Shown: positions 36,023-45,869 of the stretch, one piece after another
Layout of the letters: each line of letters begins with the position of its first letter
Position numbering within the stretch: the stretch's first letter is position 1
Assembly (NCBI GenBank): GCA_025267735.1
Contig: CM046301.1
Span: 62,949,872-63,013,871 of the forward strand
Direction: 5' to 3'
DNA from: Mactra quadrangularis
Lineage: Eukaryota > Mollusca > Bivalvia > Venerida > Mactridae
DNA: 64,000 bases
Program-made: the position numbers and the translations under genes
Notes under the pieces: model-generated
Told to the model about the DNA's origin: nothing
What the model saw: the letters and a program-made list of their open reading frames with translations, nothing else
Databases searched by the model: none

Positions 36023-37935
36023 ATCGAGTTAAAGCAATTCTATGATTATCATTTTTGATACAAGATAAATATTTTTCAGATTCAAAATTATTTTTAAATA
36101 GTTTGTAGGTATTCAATTTAGGCATGTTGTCTAAAAAAGAGTAATATAAACATTGTATAATATAATTCAACTGGGAACGTGAAAAATCCATAGTATCCCA
36201 TATGTATGAGTATCCTAGATCGTTCAACAAGTTCTTAACATCGCCTGCCCAAGAATTTGTAACATTATTTGCTTTATCATACATAAATGTTTTATACATT
36301 AGTGAATTCTTGGCATTCACTATTTTAAAAAAATACTTTAAAATACGTTCTTTCCTTACAACATCTAAGGATACTTTACCAAGTTCGTCATATACAGTAA
36401 CATTAGTTGTCTGGTATCTCACATTTAATACATATTTTAAAAATTTGATATATACTTTTTCAATGTCAGGACTTTTATGAAACCCCCAAATTTCACAACC
36501 GTAGTTAAGAATTGGTAATACCATACTATCAAATAGTTTAATTTTTTCAAGTACACCAAGGGAGACAACCTGAAAAATTGATTTAATACAAAATATAGAA
36601 CGCAATGCTTGTTCAGATAATGATTTCTGTGTATTGTAAAATTTACCATTTGATGATAGTACAACACCTAAGTAACACAATTTATCAACAATATTCAATT
36701 TGATATTTCCATAATAGATATCAAAGTTTGTGCGTTTATTGCCTAATTTGCAACACATCACAACAGTTTTTGATGTATTAACAATAATATTCCACTTAGA
36801 ACAATAAGTGTGCAAATTATTCAACAGTAACTGTAAGCCCGTGAGAGAATATGAAAAAAGGACGGTATCATCAGCAAAAAGCAGTATGAATATTTGTAAT
36901 TGGTCTAAACTGACTAAGTCAGCCTCATTATCGAAAAGACAAGACTCCATTTATAAAAAGTAAAAAAAGAAGAGGTGACAATGTCTCACCCTGTTTAACC
37001 CCCATATAACTATCAAAGTATTCAGTTAAATTATTGTTAAGTTTAACGCATATTTTTACAGATTGATACATACTACGTAACATAGTTAAAAACTTAGTGG
37101 ACATGTTATAATTCATTAATTTAAACCATATACCATTTCTGTATACCATGTCAAATGCTTTTTTAAAGTCGACAAAAGCGCAATAGAGACTTTTTCTTTC
37201 ATGATGTACTATATGATTAATAATGGATTGTAAAACAAAAATACAATCTACAGTACTGCGGTTATGGCGGAATCCAAACTGATAGTCAATTAAAATATTA
37301 TTGTTTTCAACAAATAAACGGGCTCTTACGCCCAACAGTATAGAAAATAGTTTTGAAAATATACTAGTAAGCATTATCCCTCTGAAATTATCCACATTGT
37401 TAGGGTCTCCCTTTTTAGGGACTGGGACCAGCACACCTTTAGTCCATTCTTCGGGATAGATTCCAGTATTATATACATGATTAAACAATTTACATAATAT
37501 GGGTGCAAGAAGACATTTAGCATCAATAAAAATTTCAGCTAATATAAGATCCACCCCAGGGCTTTTATCACGCTTAAGCTGATCTATTGCTTTTAAAACA
37601 TCATTAACAGTAAAATCATGATCTAAAATTTCGACATGGTTGGGTGTACTGGTTTCGTCAATTACATTTTCGACGTCATGATCAGAAAAGACATCTGGAT
37701 CAGAAAACATAGTTTTAAAGTGATTATGAAAATCGTCTAATGACAAATTACTGTTAGTTTTACATTTTTTCTTAAACTTTTTAATAAAGTTCCAAAACTG
37801 TTTTGGTTGTTCCTTCGCGGCATTATGAAACTCTTGCTTTTGTTTTATACTGTAATCAAATTTTGCCTTACGTTTAACTTTTCTATAAAATCGCCGTTTA
37901 CTAATAACAACACGATGATTATCATTCGAATTACA
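35994..37935 (-). pseudogene. LINE ORF2 reverse transcriptase domain
   Basis: IDQLKRDKSPGVDLILAEIF, TKGVLVPVPKKGDPNNVDNF, DYQFGFRHNRSTVD, CAFVDFKKAFDMVYR (palm Asp) and GVKQGETLSPLLF precede a frameshift at about 36951. FILLFADDTVLFS (catalytic FADD), NTSKTVVM, YLGVVLSSNG and LPILNYGCEIWGF follow in the next frame. Motif order and spacing are complete; only the small lesions are damaging. Confidence 0.9.
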
Positions 37936-39163
37936 TTAACGATAGGTTTTATTAGCACGGTTTAATTCCCGTTTGGCATTTAGACACGCGGGCGTGAACC
38001 ACGGACTTGTACTTTTAGTATCATTCATTGAACGTATTGTTTTGTTTACACCGAATACACAATCAGCTGTGTCATACAGTTTGTTGCCAAAAGTTATAAT
38101 ACCCTCATTTAAAGGTATAGCAGACGATACAATATCTGAGACAATATTTTCTAAATGAGCACATTCATTAGTAATAAGCTCCTTGTATAGGTTAACTTTA
38201 TTTATATCCCATACAAGTTTATGAACAAAAACGTTTTCGTTCGGCGCTTGTCGTTTCATGTTACACAATGTATTAATACGAAAGCTTAATTGTATTGGTA
38301 CATGCGACGAATTAGAAAAAGAATCATGTACTATAAAATCTTTAATATAAGAAAATAAACGGGTAGATGCTATTGCATAGTCAATGACGCTACATCCGGT
38401 ATGAGATAGAAATGTGTATCGACCAATACCTTCATCATCGCCTATACGACCATTGATAATTCTTAAATTAGAACTTTTACACAGATCAATAAGTTTTAAA
38501 CCAGACGAATTACATATTTTGTCTTCGCTTGTGCGATCGCAAATAGAATTATGAATACTATTGACAGAATCATCGATATCATCATCGTTAAACATTGTAT
38601 TGATGAAATTATGAAATAAAGATGAAGGTTCGGCAGTATCTTCGCGAGTGGCAGTTCTGGCATTAAGGTCACCCATAATACACACCTCACCAAGGTCACA
38701 ATATTGTCTAACCCCGTACTCTAATTGTTCAAAAAATCCTACTTCATGAGATTGAAAATAAAAAGAATCATTTGGAGGTATATAGACAAAACAAATATAT
38801 ATATCATATTCTAAGTTAAAGAAAACCTTATCAATTTTGGCCCAAATAAAACCATTAACATCTCTCTCTAAAATACATATACCATCATATACAGTGTCTT
38901 TAATAACTAAACATACACCTCCATGACCTCTGATACTTTTTCTATTTATAGAAACACTCTCAGTTCTTGGAACACTTATGGTTTTATAACCATCTAATGT
39001 ATAACAATCAATTGGACCTTGCCAAGTTTGACAACAAAATATCAGATCAAAATTAGAAACAAAGTTAACAAAATCACTGTCATTTAAACAAGATTTCAGC
39101 CCTTCAACGTTCCAAGACAAGCAAGATAAATCAAACTCTCCTCGCTTGTCCTAGTCTGTATCT
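37936..39163 (-). pseudogene. LINE ORF2 endonuclease domain
   Basis: Begins near KRGEFDLSCLSWNVEG (the Asn of SWN is an active-site residue), then FVYIPP, GEVCIMGDLNART (Asp and Asn of the catalytic box), CSVIDYAIAS and SSHVPIQLSF. The usual Glu after the first strand is Gln (FCCQTWQ) and the usual Asp-His pair is Ser-His. The frame ends at TAA 37936, an in-frame nonsense change, because the protein sequence continues on the other side (CNSNDNHRVVISKRRF). Confidence 0.8.
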
Positions 39164-39651
39164 TGTGAATATAGAACACCATTAATGTACAGTTTGTCTC
39201 TGACCATGTATGCCCTCTGACCACGCTTTTTTGCATCTTGCATAATAGGTAAAAGTTCACGTCTACGTTCTTGTACTTCACGTGGCAGCTGGTCAAACAC
39301 AGAAAATGGAGAATTTTTTAGATTAACATGTTTTAGAGCATTTTTTATAATCATTTTTGAATTTGTATCTTTAAAGTTAATAATTATTGGTCTCATTTTA
39401 CCACTTATTGGTCGACCTGGAGAACGTTGAGCACGATTTATGTTGATTATGGATCTAGCATCAGGAATATTCAATATTTGTTCACAAAACATATAAACTT
39501 TGGAAACACAATCTTCTGAAGTAGAAACATCAGCATAGGATCTATCATTTGGTGGATTCTGTGAAGGTCCACTGGCTTCCATTTGTCTTTCAGGACTTAG
39601 TTGTTGTGACGTTGTTCTACTGGGAATGGGTACAGTATCATTAAGTAATTG
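39151..39651 (-). pseudogene. LINE ORF1 C-terminal part (RNA-binding)
   Basis: About 166 codons. RPIIINFKDTNSKMIIKNAL, then FDQLPREVQERRRELLPIMQ and RDKLYINGVLY match the C-terminal half of ORF1 nucleic-acid-binding proteins of L1/CR1-type elements. The apparent ATG at 39663 lies in the flanking MITE, outside the element, so the true N-terminus is missing. ORF1 ends with TAG at 39151, overlapping the probable start region of ORF2. Confidence 0.7.
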
Positions 39652-39677
39652 ACACAAAGTCATCGTGAAATTATTCT
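39652..39677. mobile_element. Right part of the LINE-split MITE, truncated
   Basis: AAAGTCATCGTGAAATTATT continues the MITE of 35272-35367. It stops where the next element starts at 39678, so its outer terminus is missing. Confidence 0.6.
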
Positions 39678-40221
39678 CAGGTCGTATTCTAGGTCATGCG
39701 TGTTATTGTACTTTAAACAATGAACTTGCCCACTAAATAGGTGAAGTATGATATAGCTGATGCATGAACAGCTGATTTAAACAAACCACTTTGATATTCA
39801 ACATTTATTTAAATAATGTATATCTTCTTTGTAAATGTTTTATAAATATGTGTTAATAAAACAAGTGTAAACTAACCTAACTATAAAATTGTATAAATAA
39901 TTCACCCCTAAATATTAGGGTGTAATGAAACTGGCCATGTTTATATACGCAATGTTTACGTGGACGACCTGTATAGGTAATTGGTATGTTTTAATCCGTA
40001 AAATACTGTTCATGCATCAGCTTATTCACCTATTCAGTGGGTAAGTCTATTGTTTAAAGTAAAAAACACGCATGACCTAGAATACGACCTGTATAAGGTA
40101 GGGATATAAACCAATTTTGAAAACATAGCATGTTATGATACAGGTCGTCGACGTAAATATTGCGTATACACACATTGCCAGTTTCATTACACAATAAAAT
40201 TTAGGGGTGAATTATTTTTAC
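39678..40221. mobile_element. Nested MITEs with CAGGTCGT ends
   Basis: A complete copy (39678-39971) runs from CAGGTCGTATTCTAGGTCAT to TTACGTGGACGACCTG. An inverted partial copy ends at 40091. A third begins at 40142 (ACAGGTCGTCGACGTAAATA) and continues past the SINE at 40222 to about 40640. The 39678 and 40091 ends make a fold-back with arms of about 125 bp. Another copy, interrupted by a MITE, is at 61262-61815. Confidence 0.65.
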
Positions 40222-40512
40222 TAATTTATTTATTGGAGTTAACGCCGTGTCAACACAACTTTTAGGTCATTTTACGGCGTCCAGCGCACCTAACCTAGCT
40301 ATCCTTAACCATTGTCTATAACCAGTACTCACCTACCCTTCCACAAGGCCGAAAACTTCTCCATATTATCTAATCAATGATAGAAAATCGACATTATTGT
40401 CAAATTTTCATGGAAGGGTATAACCTCCCCGAGTGGGATTCGAACCCACACACCCTCGGGCACGAGATACCAAATCCCGGCGGGCTACCAACTGCGCTAT
40501 CGACCCGGGTTA
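40222..40512 (-). mobile_element. tRNA-derived SINE, family A copy 3
   Basis: The minus strand reads TCGATAGCGCAGTTGGTAGC (box A) and GGTTCGAATCCC (box B), the family A body and an A/T-rich tail. The direct repeat AATTATTTTTAC lies on both sides (40210-40221 and 40513-40524). It has the best-preserved internal promoter of the three copies and is inserted in the third CAGGTCGT MITE. Confidence 0.9.
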
Positions 40513-40524
40513 AATTATTTTTAC

Positions 40525-41980
40525 AAATTTATAGTTTAGCTAGTTTACGCTTATTTTATAAAAACATAATTATATAGAATTTATAATGTGCATATACACT
40601 ATCTAAAATAAAGGTTTGATATCAAAGTGGTATGTTTAAGTCTCAACACCTATCCTTACCAAAAACAATACGACAAACACTACTGTTTGGGCGTGAGCGA
40701 GACGCGTTTATAGAAAATACAAAGTATAGAGGATTGAGAAATTCAATTTTTGATGACCTCGAGTAACAAACATTTTTGTAAAGTCAAGTTTTTGCCAAAT
40801 TAATCAACTATGTAACCATCTTTGACTAAATCAGGTTTTTCACCGACCTTTACGTTAAAAACATCTAACATTTATTCATGCTGCGTTTGCTGCAGTAGTA
40901 ACTATACTAGCTCTCAAAGAATCGGTACCTAATTTTAAATTTGGAGCAACTAAATTCAATTTAGAAAATATACACTCTTATGCCCTGATATGATGAAACC
41001 GTTTATTTGTTTCAATCAGGGTATATATACGTCGAATATTTTGAATTGTATTCAATATAAAATTATCTAATGAATTCGACAGATACATGTCTGACATATA
41101 CTTTGTTACATAAAATACAGACAGGCATTAGATGAACTATCGTTGATATGAATATCCCTGGTGTCTATATAGGCCTAAATTACAGTTCTACTTTTCTAAT
41201 ATGATTACAATATAGTAAAAAAAATTAATGTCAGGACCATTTTAAACTATACTTAACTCATTAAAATGTAAACAACAAACAAAATAGCATGCTAAAATCA
41301 TAGCCAAAATCCTGGTATTCATAATTGTCATATCGTTTTCATACATTTTACTTAGTAATTAAAGTATATTTATGGAAAAAAAGTCTTTCCATTACAGGTG
41401 TAGAAAATAATCTCTTCAAAGTTTCTAACAAGTTCTTCTCTTTAATGTTCTCTGTTGGGCCTGTATAGCCAGGAATCGCATGCATCAATTTGATAACACG
41501 TTGATGTATGTAATAACACTAGTTTACTTTTCCTCATTTAATCACACGACTGGGTAAACTATAAACTACTGTCATATATGTTGCTGGATTTGATGATAAA
41601 CACTATCAAAAATATTGTCTATACATGTGTCGATGTTTTCACCAGACATTCTGTTTATAAATATTCTTGGTCATTATCTGTGAACAAAGGATAAAATATA
41701 ATGATTCACATACATAAAGCGATACAAAAAAAAAATTGTACGTGTATATCAATGTTTCTTACATTTGTTCTAAAATATATTCTTACACAAAACATATTAA
41801 ATGGATATTTATCAGTATCGTTTACAAATATACCTTTTTATTTTTATAAATTACTTTATCTGGATAACACTCTTCTATCTACAATATATGATCTAAGTAT
41901 GCTGCCATCATAAATACATTGCCAAAACTCAGCTGATTTCCATTTATTGGAACTATCAAGGTACCTGTCTTACAAGTATC
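40525..41980. other. AT-rich DNA, MITE remainder then nothing recognised
   Basis: To about 40640 the sequence continues the MITE interrupted by the SINE (matching 61380-61465 in reverse). After that no coding sequence or repeat is supported. Confidence 0.4.
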
Positions 41981-42050
41981 AACCCTCATGGGGTTCGAAC
42001 CTAAGACTTAGCTTCTCGTTCTGACGCTCCACCGCTAGGTCACATTTCTT
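41981..42050 (-). repeat. Isolated tRNA-like sequence (SINE head)
   Basis: The minus strand has TGACCTAGCGGTGGAGCGTC (box A-like) and GGTTCGAACCCC (box B) at tRNA-like spacing. No cloverleaf acceptor stem was found, so I read it as a decayed SINE head rather than a tRNA gene. Confidence 0.5.
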
Positions 42051-42605
42051 GCTCTTTCCATAATTTGTAAATGCACCACAAAATCAATGTAGGCGATGTA
42101 ACGATCCAATTAGTCTCATTAGTCCAGATATAATCGATCAATATGTTAATACCTACTGCTTGTGGTAACCACCATTTAGAAATAAACCTTTCACAATTAT
42201 TATTGTAGTGCGCTAAAAAATTCTCCATTGTGTATGTGTCCCGCAAATTGTCCAAAAAATAAAAAACAGTGTTTGGGTACAAACCAATTATCACTGTCAT
42301 AACAACGATCAGCTAATTCATTTTGAGATCCTTGTATCTATTCCAATTGTAACGGGGCTCTATAACGGTTACAAACTTTCATTGATAACAACTGATATAT
42401 TTTACAAACCTGATTTAGTTCTGCCACAAGATAAGACACATTTTACTTTTATATTATCTGAATGTACTTTGAACAACATTTAATGACAATTATTTTTGTC
42501 TTAAGAATTATACTAACAGCTTTCGTTTCCTTTCATGTTGAAAATAAACAGAATCTCACAATGACTCCAAGAGCCAAAAACCACATTACTGGGTTTAATT
42601 TCTGA
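42051..42605. other. Unassigned DNA with an 86-codon minus-strand frame
   Basis: A minus-strand frame (42040-42300) is rich in Trp and Asn (FISKWWLPQAVG, YIWTNETNWIV). I do not recognise it, and it overlaps the tRNA-like sequence. Probably chance or mobile-element debris. Confidence 0.3.
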
Positions 42606-42610
42606 ATATT

Positions 42611-42770
42611 TCTATATGCACTGATGTTTATAATCAGATTTACCATATATCTCGTCAAACGAGATGCTCACTTCCGGGAGCTCATTTATTTCTCTATGCA
42701 CTTATGTTTATAATCAGATTTACCATATATCTCGTCAAACGAGATGCTCACTTCCGGGAGCTCATTTAAA
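42611..42770. repeat. Two tandem copies of an 80-bp unit
   Basis: The segment from TGCACTGATGTTTATAATCA through TCACTTCCGGGAGCTCATTT occurs twice in direct orientation, offset 80 bp, with a single substitution in most of its length. Confidence 0.9.
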
Positions 42771-43255
42771 CCCTCTTCCGCAGGTACATTTGCCATTGAT
42801 CTGTGGTCTATCAAATAGCCACCATATTTATCGGCAAAATTATCGCAATAAAGCGAAATATCACATGACCTAGGACATTCTAACGAATTTTCTACGTCAA
42901 ACTTTGTCCTGCAATTTTTGCAACATTATTTAAGCTCTGTACAAGCTTTTCTGATAAAATAAATAGGAATATTCAACTCGCTCATGTCAGTATGCAAGTT
43001 TACGTGTATCTAGCTCTTAATTTAACAACGTTTCTAAGCACATTTTGTAAAGATATAATATCTCTCTCTCTCGGACTACCGAACTAAATGTCTTACATGC
43101 AATAAAGTCAGTTTACGTTCTGCCAAAGTATTTAAAATTGGCCAGTATAGAGAAATTCTAAATATTCAATGTTCTCCTCATTTGTGAAAATACGTTTTAA
43201 AATTGAATCATTGTGATTTTCTAACCATGTTACTTTTCTCAATAGAACCCATGAG
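42771..43255. other. Unassigned AT-rich DNA
   Basis: No supported gene or repeat, apart from a short (TC)n run near 43060. Confidence 0.4.
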
Positions 43256-43257
43256 TA

Positions 43258-43332
43258 CCCATATATATATATATACATACACACACATATTTATATACAT
43301 ATACACACATATACACATATATACATACATAA
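43258..43332. repeat. Microsatellite of TA and CA repeats
   Basis: Compound (TA)n and (CATA)n/(CA)n tract. Confidence 0.9.
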
Positions 43333-43544
43333 GCCTTTAAGAAAAAGAAGCTGAATAATGCTTCTTGCACATAAAAATACAATTAAATGCTTCCGTATAA
43401 TCTGAATGGCCTCGAATACAGTCATCTAAATACACAATTACTTTTTGACCCTTAAAATGGACATACGTAATAAAAACAAGCATCACATTTAGCTGTTTAA
43501 ACGTTTATAGACTAATTTAACAATGATTAAATGTAAATGAGAAT

Positions 43545-43862
43545 TTATATACATGTATACAGTCCAAAACTAATCGTGGCTTTCCTATTTTTGTTAAAGG
43601 CTACAGTCAAGAGATTGACAACTAGCGGCTTACAATCAAATTGTATAATAACTACTGTACTTAGTAAACTTTGAATCTCTGAATATACAAATTGTACATT
43701 ATCACAAGTTGACTTATTGTTCCTAAAACTTGCCTCAGGTGGAACAGTTTTAAATGGAAGTGTATATCCATTTTGATTAATACAAGCAATATAATATACT
43801 GCACATGATTTCCACATGTTAAAATGTCTACTAGAAAATTTTAATGAGGTATTATACTTATC
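43545..43862 (-). pseudogene. Retroelement RT N-terminal fragment, DIRS-like
   Basis: The minus strand reads LKFSSRHFNMWKSCAVYYIA, NGYTLPFKTVPPEASFRNNK, FVYSEIQSLLST and KPLVVNLLTVAFNKNRKA. This order (loop with FxxxW, G-Y-x-x-PF, x-NN-x-S, F-x-x-x-EI, VVNPLTVA) is the start of the RT domain of DIRS-like and related retroelements common in marine invertebrates. The catalytic box is absent because the fragment ends at 43545. Ty3-type RT is the alternative. Confidence 0.55.
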
Positions 43863-45060
43863 TTATATTGCCCTGTCCTCTGTACGTCTTTCTTTCCGTG
43901 TACAACACGGACCTTGTTTATTATTCATTAGGCGAAGAGCTATGATGTCATTACCTGAATAATAAGAATAAATGAAGACATTGAATTATGAATTATTGTA
44001 ATAATATATTAAAAGCATTATATATGTAAATTGGATAACAGCTTTACACAAACGTACTAAAATTTACAAAATTATAAAGTGTGCTTCAAATAAACGATAC
44101 AAAAAGTGTATTTCCATAGCATGAATATGTTGACATACATACTCATACACAAACCCACTAGCACATAGATACATACACATACAAACAATTATAAATATAC
44201 ACTTTATGTTTTGAACACAGTTGACTCCATATTTAGAGCTCTACATGATGATCAATTTTATGCACATTTACACTATGTTACTATATTTATATAACCTATA
44301 AATACATGTATACTATAAATATATCAAAGTGCTGAAAAGCACTGAGCAAGACAGCATTGTAAGCTGTGAAACTTCATTAACCATCAGTTGCTCATGCATT
44401 GGTTTGGTCATACTTGGAGTTCATTGGCCTTGGATATAGACAGACATGTGGTCATTCATTTAAGTATAAATCAGGCTGAGAGACTGAGAGTTAAATGGCC
44501 TAGTAAAATTGTACATGGACAATGGACATTTGTGCAGAATAAATTCTATTGTGAAGACTGATTGTCAAACTTATTTTGCCATGACAATATACAAGGTGAG
44601 TGACTCAACCATTGTATTGATATATTTAAGGATTGTTGTTTGTCTGTATTCCTAGTTTAATAGCTTAACAGTCTTGAAAAATATAGGTAATTTTCAAAAA
44701 TGAAACACTAAATGGTTGTTGAATCAGATATGTTCATCTCCCAGCTCAGTGAATACATTCACTCGCTGCCCTAAAACGAGTCGATTTATGATATTGACCT
44801 TTATTATGAAGCTATCTACATCACTACGTTAAACTGTCAAAATTTGACACTTCTTTAACGGTGCGCAAGAGAAATCAAGTCAAAAGAGAAATAAATAGGA
44901 CAGGCAGAAATAAAGACACAGACATAGGGTTTGCAAAAAATAAGTTCAAAGAATGGAAGTAATAGAAACAGTTTTACACAGTCATTTTTCTGGCCATCCA
45001 GGCAAGACCAATCCGGCTTCCGTGGCGTTACCCGGGTTCAGAACCCTGCTGGCATAGCTC
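43863..45060. other. Unassigned DNA
   Basis: No supported exon. A donor-like CAAGGTGAGT near 44590 is preceded by a short ATG frame (MTIYK), too weak to call. Confidence 0.35.
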
Positions 45061-45067
45061 AAGCCCT

Positions 45068-45262
45068 TCAATTGACCATACTTTGTGACTGTGCTTGAAA
45101 TTCCCCCTCGAAGGTTAGGTTAGACAGCCCATTCTCGAAGGATGCCAAAGAATGAGCCTCAGCCATAGATGCTGGCAGGTTGTTCCACAGTGGTATAGTA
45201 CGAGGAAAAAAGCTGAACTTCATAACATCAGTGGAAGTTGAGAATGGCAGGAATCATGTACT
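45068..45262 (-). pseudogene. LINE ORF2 C-terminal fragment
   Basis: The minus strand reads FSFFPRTIPLWNNLPASMAE and AHSLASFENGLSNL, the characteristic C-terminal motif of jockey/CR1-like ORF2 proteins (SFFPR-x2-x-WN-LP). Only the tail is present. Confidence 0.75.
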
Positions 45263-45860
45263 GTGAGGTTACCTTGGTCTGGGTTTAGTTGGTTTAAGGT
45301 AAAGGCCAAAGATTACCATATTTCAATTTAGCCAAAAAACTTTATACTCATTTTCATTGGTTGTAACGATCACCTGACAAAGTAAACAGGTAAACACCTC
45401 CTTATATGGTACATAGTATGATCATACTACTATGAATTAAGTTAAATGAACAGAATATATGTGTTTCTCAAATCTCCTATTAGCATCATGGATCAGTTTT
45501 TTCTGATCAATTTAATAAGATAATGTATATGAAAATTTACCGTATTGAGCAGCTCTTTGTCTTAACCACTATATATTTTGAGTCAACTATAATTAAAGTT
45601 TCATTGTAGATCTAGTGCAAGCACAGGGATTCTTCCCTTGTTCCAAACATATCATTTGCAGCAAATATGGCTTGACTCCTAAATCTAGACAGATGTATTG
45701 GGAAATAAAAAACACACCATGTCTGATTTAAGAACTACGCCAAGATTTCCACCCAACATGAACCAGCTAACTTCTAAATCAATTATCAAGAAATTGAAGA
45801 ATCCAAAGAAAGTTTGTAAACAATAGACTTTTGAGTTGTCTCAACAACTCTTGTTTTTAT
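45263..45860. other. Unassigned AT-rich DNA
   Basis: Nothing recognised between the LINE tail and the satellite. Confidence 0.4.
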
Positions 45861-45869
45861 TCGTAGTCT

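Larger units (their letters stand above)
35368..39651 (-). mobile_element. Nearly complete non-LTR retrotransposon (LINE)
   Basis: Minus-strand order: ORF1 part, ORF2 endonuclease, RT, C-terminal zinc knuckle, 3' UTR and a tail of tandem ATTTGT. It is flanked by the 7-bp direct repeat ACACAAA (35361-35367 and 39652-39658), the target site inside a MITE. The 5' end is truncated within ORF1. ORF2 has only one nonsense change (37936) and two frameshifts (about 36951 and 36022), so insertion is fairly recent. RT is of the APE-endonuclease non-LTR type; I did not assign a clade. Confidence 0.9.

Noticed and set aside
41981..42050. Functional tRNA gene
   Set aside because: A and B boxes are tRNA-like, but I could not form an acceptor stem or a clean anticodon arm; SINE heads give the same signal.
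44560..44600. First coding exon ending CAAGGTGAGT, to be joined to 49624
   Set aside because: Joining gives an immediate stop in the ATG frame, and the other frame has a stop just upstream and no start codon.
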